Shown here one piece after another: positions 43,179 to 51,739 of a stretch of DNA of 64,000 nt. The notes beneath the pieces are model-generated. The model had not been told where the DNA came from. It was given only the letters and a program-made list of their open reading frames with translations, and made no database searches. A program made the position numbers and the translations under genes. Within the stretch, counting starts at the first letter, position 1. Every line of letters starts with the position of its first letter. This DNA comes from Arthrobacter echini (GTDB lineage: Bacteria > Actinomycetota > Actinomycetes > Actinomycetales > Micrococcaceae): positions 1 to 64,000 of the forward strand of contig NZ_SSWH01000010.1 of the NCBI RefSeq assembly GCF_004803505.1, in the 5' to 3' direction.

Positions 43179-43928
43179 ATGACCATCGGCGAATACTTCG
43201 CGGACGGCGTCCAGTCCGGGGCGCTGCTGGCCGCGATACCGCTGGCGATGATCGCAGGGCTCGTGTCCTTCCTCTCCCCCTGCATCCTGCCGCTCATCCC
43301 CGGCTATCTGGGCTACGTGTCTGGCCTGGCAGAACCAAGCCGACCGGACAACCGGCGCAGACTGCTGACCGGGGTGGCCCTGTTCATCCTCGGCTTCGCC
43401 CTCGTGTTCACCCTCTACGGTGCTGCGTTCGGTGTCATCGGTTCCTGGCTACTCCGCTGGCAGGACCCCCTGATCCGGGTTCTCGGCGTGTTCGTCATCG
43501 TGATGGGACTGGCTCTGATCGGCCAGCTATCATTCCTCCAGCGGACCGCCAAAATGTCGTGGCGGCCTCGCACCGGCGTCGCCGGTGCACCCCTGCTCGG
43601 TGTGGTCTTCGGTCTGGGCTGGACGCCCTGCATGGGCCCCACCCTGAGCGCAGTCCTGGCACTGAGCACCACCACCGGCACGGCGTGGCGTGGCGCGCTC
43701 CTCGGTTTCGTCTACTGCCTCGGCCTAGGCATACCGTTCATCCTCGTTGCGCTCGGAGTGCAATGGGTTACCACCGCGCTGTCTTTCGTTCGACGCCACA
43801 TCCGCGTCTTCAACCTCATCGGCGGAGCCCTGCTCATCGCGGTTGGAGTCCTCATGGTGACCGGCCTCTGGATGCTGTGGATCTACCAGCTCCAGAACCT
43901 CGCAGGAACCTTCCTCACCCCCGTCTGA
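43179..43928 (+). CDS. ccdA: CcdA/DsbD-family thiol electron carrier
   Basis: 249 residues, six membrane helices. The paired Cys motifs are visible: [20 protein letters not shown] (first Cys in S-P-C) and [19 protein letters not shown] (second). CcdA moves electrons from cytoplasmic thioredoxin across the membrane to extracytoplasmic thioredoxins such as ResA, keeping apocytochrome c Cys reduced. Next genes are tlpA/resA-like and resB, as in System II clusters. Confidence 0.93.
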   Translation: MTIGEYFADGVQSGALLAAIPLAMIAGLVSFLSPCILPLIPGYLGYVSGLAEPSRPDNRRRLLTGVALFILGFALVFTLYGAAFGVIGSWLLRWQDPLIRVLGVFVIVMGLALIGQLSFLQRTAKMSWRPRTGVAGAPLLGVVFGLGWTPCMGPTLSAVLALSTTTGTAWRGALLGFVYCLGLGIPFILVALGVQWVTTALSFVRRHIRVFNLIGGALLIAVGVLMVTGLWMLWIYQLQNLAGTFLTPV

Positions 43929-43986
43929 TGCTTCCGCCGAACGCATCCCACCACCGCGCACACCACGATCGAGAAGAGATCTCCTC

Positions 43987-44736
43987 ATGAGTGTTCCCAC
44001 GTATACCGCCCGAAATTTACCCTTCGCACCAGGAGCTCCGTGTGCGCCGCGTGTGCGCCTAGGGGAAGCCTCGGCGCCGCGAAGGTCGCGCCTCCACGCG
44101 CGCATGTCCAGCCTCGTAGCTCTGCTGGTGGCGACATTGCTCGTCACTGGATGCTCGGCGCAGAACAACTCCCTTGCCGAGCAGGCCGCCGCCGGCGACG
44201 AAAAAAACTATATTGCCGGTGATGGGTCAGTCGCCGAGTACGCTCCCGGTTCCCGGAGCGAACCCGTGGACGTCTCAGGTGAGCTCTTCGACGGAACGAC
44301 CGTCGACTCCGGCCAATGGGCAGGCGACGTCGTCGTCCTGAATGTCTGGTACGCGGCCTGCGCTCCCTGCCGGGTCGAAGCGCCCATGCTGCAGACACTG
44401 AACACCTTCTTCGCGCCCGAAGGCGTCCGGTTCTATGGCATCAACGTCCGCGACGAAAAACCTACGGCTGAGGCATTCGAACGGAATTTCGGCATCACTT
44501 ATCCCAGTTTCGTAGACCGCGATGGGAAGCTACTTCTTAGCCTCACCCGGTATGTTCCACCGCAGGCCGTACCCACAACCCTGGTCCTCGACCGGCAGGG
44601 GCACGTCAGCGCCCGTATCCTCGGAATCGCCGACGAAAGCACCTTGAGGACCCTGATCGCAGACACACTCGCTGAAGGCAACCCCGCCACACCACCTGCA
44701 CCGCCGACGACAGCAGGAGCCGACGATGCCAGCTAA
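43987..44736 (+). CDS. TlpA/ResA-like thioredoxin lipoprotein
   Basis: 249 residues as annotated. A lipoprotein signal ends LLVATLLVTGCSAQ, with the lipidated Cys; the 39 residues before the signal are unusually long, so the ATG at 44104 may be the real start, although it has a poorer ribosome site. Redox domain: VVVLNVWYAACAPCRVEAPM (active site CAPC), YGINVRDEKPTAEAF, and PPQAVPTTLVLDRQG with the cis-Pro. It reduces apocytochrome c disulfides using electrons from CcdA. Overlaps resB by 11 bp. Confidence 0.88.
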   Translation: MSVPTYTARNLPFAPGAPCAPRVRLGEASAPRRSRLHARMSSLVALLVATLLVTGCSAQNNSLAEQAAAGDEKNYIAGDGSVAEYAPGSRSEPVDVSGELFDGTTVDSGQWAGDVVVLNVWYAACAPCRVEAPMLQTLNTFFAPEGVRFYGINVRDEKPTAEAFERNFGITYPSFVDRDGKLLLSLTRYVPPQAVPTTLVLDRQGHVSARILGIADESTLRTLIADTLAEGNPATPPAPPTTAGADDAS

Positions 44737-46480
44737 TCCCACACCCCAACAAGCACCCGACCAAGCACCCGACCAAGCACCCGACCAAGCACCCGACCAA
44801 GCGTCCGAGCGCGGTCTCGATCCGAGGCCTGGACAGATAGACGAGATCTCGGTTTCCAGTCTGAGCGCCGGTGAAATGCTCCGCTGGGTGTGGCGGCAGC
44901 TCACCAGCATGAGGACGGCCCTGCAGTTGTTACTGCTGCTGGCCGTGGCCGCCGTCCCCGGCTCACTGTTCCCGCAACGCCGAGCCAATCCTGCGGTCGT
45001 CACCCAGTACTTGAAGGACAACCCCGATACCGGTCTCTGGCTTGACCGCCTGCAGATGTTCGATGTCTTCTCCTCGGTCTGGTTCTCGGCGATCTACCTC
45101 CTTCTCTTCACCTCTCTCGTCGGATGCGTCCTCCCTCGCACCAAAGCTCACCTGAAAGCACTGCGATCAGCACCTCCGCGCACACCCCGAGGGTTCTCGC
45201 GACTCCCTCAGCACGGGAGCATCGTCCTGAACAGTGACGGCGCGCAAACGCCTGCCCCCGACCCGGCCACGGCAGTCAGGGACGCCGCAGCGATCCTACG
45301 CAAGCTCCGGTACAGGGTCGACATCCGCGACGCAGACACGGCCACACCGTCGGTGGGTGCAGAGCGGGGTTTCATGAAGGAAGCAGGGAACCTGCTGTTC
45401 CACACCGCTCTCATCGGCGTGCTGATATCCGCTGCTATCGGCGGGATGTTCGGCTACAGGGGACAGAAACTCATCGTCGAGGGGGAAGGTTTCACCAACG
45501 CCCTCGTCGGTTATGACTCCTTTTCCCCCGGCACCAACTTCGACCCCGGCACCCTCACTCCCTTCGCGTTAACCCTGAACGACTTCGATGTCCGCTTCAA
45601 CCGGGACGAGCAAGGTACCTACGGACAGCCCTTGGACTTCACCGCGCGAATGACCGTGCAGGAAAGCCCGGACCAACCTGCTGAGGACCGGGTTCTGAAG
45701 GTCAACGCCCCCATCGGCATCGGCGGCACGAATGTATATCTCGTCGGGAATGGATATGCACCCGTCATTGAGGTCCGCGACGGGGAAGGAAATATCGCCT
45801 TCTCTGGCCCCGTTCCGTCCCAACCGACGGACTCTGCCTACACATCGACCATTGTCATCAAGGCTCCTGACTCAAATCCTGACCAGCTGGGATTCGTCGG
45901 TTTCTTTCTTCCCACTGCTGTTGTTGACAGCGAAGGTCTGGCTTTTGGATCCGACCCGGATCCTTTCAACCCGCGGCTGAACCTTAACTCCTACTATGGC
46001 GATCTCGGCCTAGACGATGGAACGCCGCGATCGGTGTATCAACTGGACACCACGGACCTGATTCAACTCAACGGGCGGGACCTGGACGGAGGCGGCATCG
46101 TGCTCGAGCCCGGGCAAACCTACGATTTACCCGAGGGGCGAGGGTCGATCACGTTCGACGATTTGAAACGTTTCGTCGCCCTCGACATCACCTACGATCC
46201 GGGCAAGATCGGTGCTCTGGTCTTCTCCTCCCTCGCCCTGACCGGCCTCATCCTCTCGCTCATCACCACGCGTCGGCGCGCATGGATCAAAGCGAGTGCA
46301 ACACCGGAGGCAGGCACGATCCTCGAGTACGGACTCCTCGCGCGGGGAGAAGACCCGGGTCTACGGAATGAGGCCACTCGACTCGAGCAGGCACTGTCGT
46401 CCTACTGGGGCGTCACCCCAGCCCACGAGCCCGAGACACTCGTACGTCCATCTGATGACCCTCGGGTTCGTGACCGGTGA
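44726..46480 (+). CDS. resB: ResB-like cytochrome c assembly protein
   Basis: 584 residues. N-terminal Pro/Gln/Asp repeat (four APDQ units, residues ~8-26), then membrane helices around 70-90, 115-135 and 225-245, a large extracytoplasmic domain (about 250-490), and a last helix near 500-520 (GALVFSSLALTGLILSLITT). WVWRQLTSMRTALQLLLLLA is the family's N-terminal signature. ResB works with CcsA/ResC to deliver heme and ligate it to c-type cytochromes. No ccsA gene follows: DUF3093 and an IS remnant come next. Confidence 0.9.
   Translation: MPANPTPQQAPDQAPDQAPDQAPDQASERGLDPRPGQIDEISVSSLSAGEMLRWVWRQLTSMRTALQLLLLLAVAAVPGSLFPQRRANPAVVTQYLKDNPDTGLWLDRLQMFDVFSSVWFSAIYLLLFTSLVGCVLPRTKAHLKALRSAPPRTPRGFSRLPQHGSIVLNSDGAQTPAPDPATAVRDAAAILRKLRYRVDIRDADTATPSVGAERGFMKEAGNLLFHTALIGVLISAAIGGMFGYRGQKLIVEGEGFTNALVGYDSFSPGTNFDPGTLTPFALTLNDFDVRFNRDEQGTYGQPLDFTARMTVQESPDQPAEDRVLKVNAPIGIGGTNVYLVGNGYAPVIEVRDGEGNIAFSGPVPSQPTDSAYTSTIVIKAPDSNPDQLGFVGFFLPTAVVDSEGLAFGSDPDPFNPRLNLNSYYGDLGLDDGTPRSVYQLDTTDLIQLNGRDLDGGGIVLEPGQTYDLPEGRGSITFDDLKRFVALDITYDPGKIGALVFSSLALTGLILSLITTRRRAWIKASATPEAGTILEYGLLARGEDPGLRNEATRLEQALSSYWGVTPAHEPETLVRPSDDPRVRDR
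44748..44802. repeat. 12-bp tandem repeats in the 5' end of resB
   Basis: CAAGCACCCGAC is repeated four times, the last unit changed (CAAGCGTCCGAG). It encodes the APDQ repeats of the ResB N terminus, a region prone to in-frame length change. Confidence 0.85.
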
Positions 46481-46650
46481 CGTGCACCTACTCATTGATT
46501 CGCCACAGCGCTAACCCCACATGCCTGCCCTATGGGATGAATCCACCAGTGACCCGGCCGCCGCCCTGCTGCTCATTGTCGACATCATCCTCACCAATAA
46601 CTTCCCAGGCACCAGTCACCACCATCCATTACGCAGATCGGACTTCACCC

Positions 46651-47184
46651 ATGGATCAGCCACACGAAATCCCGAACCGCACTCCACTCACCACGAAGCC
46701 CCCGGCTCAGGGGGGCAGTTTCCTGTACGAAGAGCGCCTTTATCCGAGCGTCGGGATCTGGGTCGTCACCATCGGCCTATCCATCGTGCCCGCTGTCATC
46801 TTCGCGCCGATCAATATGCTGATCGGCGTCGTCGCAGCCGCCATCACCTTGGCTGTTTTGGTCTTCGCGCTCATCGTCTCAACGCCCACGATCCGCGTAA
46901 CAAACGCAGAAGTACGTGTGGGACGAGCGACCATCGAGCGACAGTATCTAGGCCGAGCCCAAGGTTTCATCGGTGAGAATGCCACAGCACAACGGGGTAA
47001 TCGCTTGCATGGTCTGGCCTACCTCTGCATCCGCGGATGGATCGACGGAGTGGTCCGCGTTGAAGTGTTAGACGAGGAGGACAAGGCACCCTACTGGCTC
47101 TTCTCTTCCCGGCGGCCGCAGGTACTTAGCCGAACCCTGAACGACACCCGTTTTCAATCTAAACAGGAGGGACTATCTCATTAA
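46651..47184 (+). CDS. DUF3093 family membrane protein, C terminus trimmed by IS256
   Basis: 177 residues from MDQPHEIPNRTPLTTKPPAQ. Two adjacent membrane helices (VGIWVVTIGLSIVPAVIFAP; LIGVVAAAITLAVLVFALIV), then a conserved ~100-residue cytoplasmic part (IRVTNAEVRVGRATIERQYL; VEVLDEEDKAPYWLFSSRRP), matching DUF3093 of actinobacteria. Its last codons and TAA stop lie inside the IS256 end that begins near 47170, so the native C terminus was replaced by a few residues; the conserved part is complete. Function unknown. Confidence 0.75.
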   Translation: MDQPHEIPNRTPLTTKPPAQGGSFLYEERLYPSVGIWVVTIGLSIVPAVIFAPINMLIGVVAAAITLAVLVFALIVSTPTIRVTNAEVRVGRATIERQYLGRAQGFIGENATAQRGNRLHGLAYLCIRGWIDGVVRVEVLDEEDKAPYWLFSSRRPQVLSRTLNDTRFQSKQEGLSH

Positions 47185-47771
47185 CGGTGTTTCCGGCGGT
47201 TTTCATTAGTAGGTTTCTGCTGCCGGCCAGCGGTCGGCGAAGGTGATGGCGAAGGCGTTGAGAGCGGGCTTCCACCGTACTGTCCATCGGGTGCGGCCCT
47301 GACCGGTGGGGTCCAGGCTACGAGTGACAAGATACAGGCACTTCAACGCAGCCTGCTCTGTCGGGAAGTGTCCACGGGCCCTCACAGCACGCCGGTAGCG
47401 GGCGTTGAGAGGCTCGATCGCATTTGGTCGAGCAGATCACCTTGCGGATCTCGACGTCGTAGTCCAGGAACGGGATGAACTCTTCCCACGCGCTGTTCCA
47501 GAGCCGGGTGATCGCTGCGTACTTTTTGCCCCATTTCTCGTCGAGGTCCTCTAGCGCCGCCCTCGCGGCGATGTGGTTCGGGGCGGTGTAGATCGGTTTC
47601 ACATCTCGCTTGAGCGCGTCCCAGTCCTTCTTCGACGCCAAGCGGAACGTGTTGCGAATCAAATGGATGATGCATGTCTGGACCGTCGTGCGGGGCCAGA
47701 CGTTGCCCACCACCTCTGGAAGGCCCTTGAGCCCGTCGCAGACGAGGAAGAACGTGTCCGTGACGCCGCGT
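47170..47771 (-). pseudogene. IS256-family transposase, 3' fragment (copy D)
   Basis: Reads from about GVTDTFFLVCDGLKGLPEVV through CIIHLIRNTFRLASKKDWDA and FLDYDVEIRKVICST to FADRWPAAETY at the terminal repeat, with a one-base insertion near 47425 inside the STNAIE catalytic block. Only the last ~210 codons remain; the cut near 47771 joins directly to a methyltransferase gene. Closest in this window to copies A and C. Confidence 0.85.
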
Positions 47772-48225
47772 GCGCGAACTCTTCAATGACGGCGCTTTCG
47801 AAGAAGCCGAGGAGCAGCGCGCCGCCGGGGCGAAGCGCGCGGGCGAACTCCAGGAGGGGGATCCTGATCGTGCTGGGCTCGTGGTGGATGAGTGAGTACC
47901 ACGACAGAATCCCGCTCACCGTTCCTGGTGCGGCATCAAAGGTCTCGAGGCTGTTGACACTGAACGGCACACCGGGATATGCGCTGCGCGCTCTGTCGAC
48001 GAATTCGGGTACCAGATCCACACCATGTGCGGCAGCTCCGCGCTCACGAAGGAAGTTCGTCCAGTGGCCTGGCCCGCAGCCCGCGTCGATTATCTGGCCA
48101 TCAATAGCATCAGCCCAAGAGGAAACGAGCTGACGGTCCAAGGGGTGCACTACATCCATCGAACCGAGGATCTCGGTGTACTCGGTTGCACGACGTGAGT
48201 ATGCGTTGCCGACATCATCAAGCAT
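47772..48225 (-). pseudogene. SAM-dependent methyltransferase, 3'-truncated
   Basis: About 150 native residues: MLDDVGNAYSRRATEYTEIL, SAM-binding motif I in GQIIDAGCGPGHWTNFL, acidic end of beta-2 in GVDLVPEFV, and motif 4-5 region GILSWYSLIHHEPS with LRPGGALLLGFFESAVI. After EEFAHAA the frame enters IS256 DNA, so the C-terminal ~50 residues of a class I methyltransferase are lost. The open frame continues to 47659, but that part is IS sequence. The substrate cannot be read. Confidence 0.8.
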
Positions 48226-48577
48226 GCATCCGAGTCTAGGCGGGGGCTACAGCTGACATCGCCGCCATGATCCCTATTGCCACTATTAGTTTTTTTAGTT
48301 CTAGGAGGACCAGTTCATGGTGTGCGCGACCACGTCGATGAGGAGGCTGTGCACATCCACCGTTCGCTCGAGGTGAGTGTTCCCGCGTTGGTGAGGTAGG
48401 TGGGTGTGTGCAGGCGGTCCGTTGGTTCCTGCTGTCCAGGTGTGTGCGGGACAAGCAGCGGAGCGTGGGGAGCTTGTGCCGTGCACAGGTGGGCAGGAGG
48501 CGAGCCTCTCTAGCGACCAGTGATTAACCCCGATCCTTTGAGCACCACTTAGTTCTGCTGTCATTTTCAGTAGTAGT
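48226..48577. other. Gene-free region with no recognised content
   Basis: About 350 bp between the methyltransferase start and the IS-end repeat. ORFs here lack ribosome sites and family resemblance; probably decayed mobile DNA. Confidence 0.4.
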
Positions 48578-48582
48578 GCCCC

Positions 48583-48702
48583 TTAGAGTGGTGTAGCGCA
48601 TGGTGGCTGGGCTCGTCGATTGAGACGTGGACGCGGTCACCGTGTGGTCCTTCGAGAAAACTCTCACATCCACTCGAAAGGCATCTTCACGATGACCGCT
48701 CC
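48583..48702. repeat. ~110-bp IS-end-like repeat, copy 2
   Basis: Diverged copy of 32196-32305 in the same plus-strand order. Here it precedes the chimeric IS110::IS1081-like gene by about 250 bp. Confidence 0.65.
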
Positions 48703-48954
48703 TCATATTGTTGACAGTGATGATGGAGGTGGCATCCCCAGGAGGGGGTCTGACTCGATTGTCGACGGGCGTCGTTGACTGCCTTTGCATGGGATTTGTC
48801 GATCTTCGCCCTGGGGATGCCATGCACGTGACCGGTCGAACTGCGTGACCTCATAGGAGCGCGAGCAGAAGCCCTCATCACTGTCCTGTCCGCCAGCTCG
48901 GACCGGTACGTGCCAGTCCGCACGGTTGGCATTGAAAGGCAGGGATAGAGACGG
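48703..48954 (+). other. Possible IS110 left-end region (candidate bridge-RNA locus)
   Basis: 252 bp of non-coding DNA directly upstream of an IS110-type N terminus. In IS110 elements this segment encodes the bridge RNA that pairs with donor and target. The segment has local inverted matches (for example GGCATCCCC near 48732 and GGGGATGCC near 48813), but I cannot fold it reliably. Identification rests only on position. Confidence 0.35.
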
Positions 48955-50226
48955 ATGACAAATGACCTTATGGCACTGGATGTGTTCGGCGGCGTGGATA
49001 CTCACTCGCGAACTCATCATGTGGCAGTTGTTGATGGGCTCGGTCGGGAATTGGGAGATCGCGAATTTCCTGCAACGCCTGCTGGCTATGACGCACTGCA
49101 TTCGTGGTTGGTGGGCTTCGGTCAGCTCGTGCTCGTCGGGGTTGAGGGCACAGGCTCGTACGGGGCGGGCTTGATGCGTACGCTCACCAGGGCCGGCACG
49201 ATCGATGTCGCTGTTCCGAAGCTACGCTCTGGCACCTATTTCCCGGAGTGGTTGCTCGAGCGCCGCAAACGGGCCGAGACTGCGCTGATCACCGTCGTGG
49301 CGGACTGCTACCTCGCCGGCGGCAGCACCCGCCGGATGGACAAGCTCGTCAAAACCTTGGGCATCAACTCCCTGTCGAAGTCCCAGGTCTCCAGGATGGC
49401 GGCGGAGCTCGATGAGCAGGTCGATCAGTTCCGTCACCGCCCCCTCGGGGACGCCGGCCCGTTCACATTCGTTGCCGCGGACGCACTGACGATGAAGGTC
49501 CGCGAAGGCGGGCGGGTCATCAACGCCGTCATCCTGATTGCGACTGGCGTCAACGCCGACGGGCGCCGCGAAGTCCTCGGCCTACGCGTGGCGACCTCCG
49601 AGACCGGGTCCGCGTGGAACACGTTCTTCGCGGACCTCGTCGCACGCGGTCTGACCGGGGTCCGCCTGGTCACCTCGGACGCCCACCGCGGGCTGGTCGA
49701 GGCCATCAACGCGAACCTGCCCGGAGCTTCCTGGCAGCGCTGCCGCACCCACTACGCGGCGAACCTGATGTCGGTGACCCCGAAGAGCCTGTGGCCGGCC
49801 GTCAAAGCGATGCTGCACTCGGTGTATGACCAGCCCGACGCCGCTGCCGTGCACGCCCAGTTCGACCGGCTCCTGGACTACGTCCAGGACAAGCTCCCCG
49901 CCGCCCACGAACACCTCGATGGTGCCCGTGCGGACATCCTTGCCTTCACCGGCTTCCCCGAAGGGCTCTGGCAACAGATCTGGTCCAACAACCCCAACGA
50001 ACGACTCAACAGGGAGATCCGCCGTCGCACTGACAGCGTCGGGATCTTCCCCAACCGGGACGCGATCATCCGCCTCGTCGGGGCGGTCCTCGCCGAGCAA
50101 ACCGACGAATGGGCCGAAGGCCGCCGCTACCTCGGCCTCGACATCCTCGCCAAGAGCCGCCTCACCCTCGTACCCGACACCGGGAACGAGGTGACCGACC
50201 AGCCCGCCCTCGAACTCAGCGCCTAA
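48955..50226 (+). CDS. Chimeric transposase: IS110 N terminus fused to IS1081-like (IS256) catalytic part
   Basis: 423 residues in one uninterrupted frame. Residues 1-~80 are the IS110 RuvC-like start: GGVDTHSRTHHVAVVDGLGR (D15) and LVGVEGTGSYGAGLMRTLTR (E64). From about 82 it is an IS1081-type mutator transposase: TIDVAVPKLRSGTYFPEWLL, SRMAAELDEQVDQFRHRPL, FVAADALTMKVREGG (D175), LVTSDAHRGLVEAIN (D241) and IWSNNPNERLNREIRRRTD (E348). The complete DDE triad is present, but the normal IS1081 N-terminal DNA-binding part is missing. The join is near 49180-49205, where both parents can read ...GTIDV-like sequence. IS1081-like 3' flank (CGCTACACCACC...GACTTGACC) ends near 50281. Confidence 0.85.
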   Translation: MTNDLMALDVFGGVDTHSRTHHVAVVDGLGRELGDREFPATPAGYDALHSWLVGFGQLVLVGVEGTGSYGAGLMRTLTRAGTIDVAVPKLRSGTYFPEWLLERRKRAETALITVVADCYLAGGSTRRMDKLVKTLGINSLSKSQVSRMAAELDEQVDQFRHRPLGDAGPFTFVAADALTMKVREGGRVINAVILIATGVNADGRREVLGLRVATSETGSAWNTFFADLVARGLTGVRLVTSDAHRGLVEAINANLPGASWQRCRTHYAANLMSVTPKSLWPAVKAMLHSVYDQPDAAAVHAQFDRLLDYVQDKLPAAHEHLDGARADILAFTGFPEGLWQQIWSNNPNERLNREIRRRTDSVGIFPNRDAIIRLVGAVLAEQTDEWAEGRRYLGLDILAKSRLTLVPDTGNEVTDQPALELSA

Positions 50227-50281
50227 CCGAAACCAAGACCAGAAGGATCACCAACCGCTACACCACCTCCAGGGACTTGAC

Positions 50282-50455
50282 CATCTGCTGACCCGAAGTG
50301 AGGGAACCATCGGGGAACTCACCCGCCTGCTGACCGCTGCGGCGATCGCCGCCGTGGAAAGCGGAGAAGAATCAATCAACCGCCGCACGCTGAACTTGGC
50401 TGGCTATGACGGTCCCAGTGCCCGGCGCCAGAAGTTTGAACGTGATCTGAAGTGA
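50282..50455 (+). pseudogene. tniB: TniB (transposon ATPase) C-terminal fragment
   Basis: 57 codons, HLLTRSEGTIGELTRLLTAA through INRRTLNLAGYDGPSARRQK, the typical C terminus of Tn402/Tn5053/Tn552-type TniB. The ATPase domain is removed by the chimeric IS. The stop overlaps the tniQ GTG. Confidence 0.8.
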
Positions 50456-51678
50456 AGCCCACGCACTGGCCCCTCCACCCCGCTCCGGTCCAGGCCGAGG
50501 CTCTCTCCTCCTGGCTGCGCCGGCTCGCTAGCGCTTACGGAATGGAAGCCTCCGAACTACTGGCGCACGGGCTGGGTCACGGAAACCTTCAGGACCAGGA
50601 GCTCGACCATAATCCGCCAGCCACTCTGTTGACGGAACTAAGCCGGCGCAGCGGTGTCAGCCGAGACCGGGTGGCCGTAATGAGCATGATCGGCTGGACA
50701 CCATGGCTGTTCGACAGCATGAACCCGGATCCCGAGGCCTATCGCGCCTATGTCCACCAGTTCTCAGTGCTGCTGCCGCACAGACGACGCAAACTTCACG
50801 ATCCCGCTCAGTGGCTACCTTGGCTGCCAAAGCACAGGATTCACAAGGCCTGCCGTGAATGCCTGACATCTACCGAACCCGTGGCGCTTGTCCTTTTCTG
50901 GCAGCTGCCGCTCATGCTGAGCTGTCCGAGTCATCGCCGCCGCCTCGAAACCTACGCGGGCCAGGCGCCGGAATACCGGCGGTGGACCTTTGTTGCCGCT
51001 GCTCCATCGCAGGTATCGGACTCCGTCGCACTTATGGATCAGCGCACCTGGCAGGCGATAACGACAGGATCGGTCAACCTACCCCGGCGTCGTGTCCACG
51101 CAGGCATCTGGTTTCGGCTGCTGCGGACCCTTCTGGATGAGCTTTCGGCCGTCGAAGCACAATGTGGGCGGCGACAGCTGGAGGAGATCCGCCTTCTCTG
51201 GGAGCACTGTGGATACCCGTTCCGGGCCGGACTACTCCTCTGGCGCCCGTTCGAAAGTTTACCGTGGTCGATTCAACAGCAGCTACTCGAGGCCGCCGCC
51301 CTAGCCATGGAACACATCGAAACCGGCACGCTCACCGCGTCGGGAACCCTCGCTCACCTCCTGTCGCCCGAACCTGACCGCAGGATCAACGACGGAACCC
51401 CGCCGCGTCCTTCAGGAAGGCAGCCAGCTAGGAAACAGGCCAGCGCGCCAGCTGTGCGGGCTCTGGACGACCTGTGGAAACAAGCGGTCGATGCACAAGA
51501 GGCCGCCGTTAATGCAGCCAGAGGAAACTCCGCAAGCGCCCAGCAGCTCTACAACTTCGCACTGTACGGCCGCAGGACTGAACGATCCGTGCGCAGACTC
51601 CAGGACGACTTTGTCCAGCTTCAGATACCTACCGACTTCCTGTCGGACACTAACAAGGGCTGTGCAGACGAGTACTGA
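50452..51678 (+). CDS. tniQ: TniQ family transposition protein
   Basis: 408 residues, GTG start overlapping tniB. TniQ N-terminal domain: HWPLHPAPVQAEALSSWLRR and AYGMEASELL; zinc-binding pair CRECLTSTEP and LMLSCPSHRRRLE. The C-terminal half is helical and variable. TniQ assists target selection with TniB in Tn402/Tn5053-type transposons. Its last residues (CADEY) and stop are encoded by the first terminal repeat of the transposon, so the gene runs exactly into the element's end. Without tniA it is an orphan. Confidence 0.88.
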   Translation: MKPTHWPLHPAPVQAEALSSWLRRLASAYGMEASELLAHGLGHGNLQDQELDHNPPATLLTELSRRSGVSRDRVAVMSMIGWTPWLFDSMNPDPEAYRAYVHQFSVLLPHRRRKLHDPAQWLPWLPKHRIHKACRECLTSTEPVALVLFWQLPLMLSCPSHRRRLETYAGQAPEYRRWTFVAAAPSQVSDSVALMDQRTWQAITTGSVNLPRRRVHAGIWFRLLRTLLDELSAVEAQCGRRQLEEIRLLWEHCGYPFRAGLLLWRPFESLPWSIQQQLLEAAALAMEHIETGTLTASGTLAHLLSPEPDRRINDGTPPRPSGRQPARKQASAPAVRALDDLWKQAVDAQEAAVNAARGNSASAQQLYNFALYGRRTERSVRRLQDDFVQLQIPTDFLSDTNKGCADEY

Positions 51679-51708
51679 AATCTGTGCAGACGCGTACTGA
51701 AAATGACA
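51661..51708 (+). repeat. Tn402-type transposon right end (two TniA-site repeats)
   Basis: Two tandem units: TGTGCAGACGAGTACTGAAA and TGTGCAGACGCGTACTGAAA, ending in TGACA at 51708. This resembles the TGTCATTTTCAG... ends of Tn402/Tn5053 read in reverse. The first unit includes the tniQ stop codon. Confidence 0.8.
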
Positions 51709-51739
51709 GTTTTTGTCATTTTCAGTACGCGTCTGCACA
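51683..51739. repeat. Perfect 26-bp-arm palindrome at abutting transposon ends
   Basis: The right end of the tniQ element and the left end of the 354-bp unit face each other across gtttt, forming a palindrome with 26-bp arms. Confidence 0.85.
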
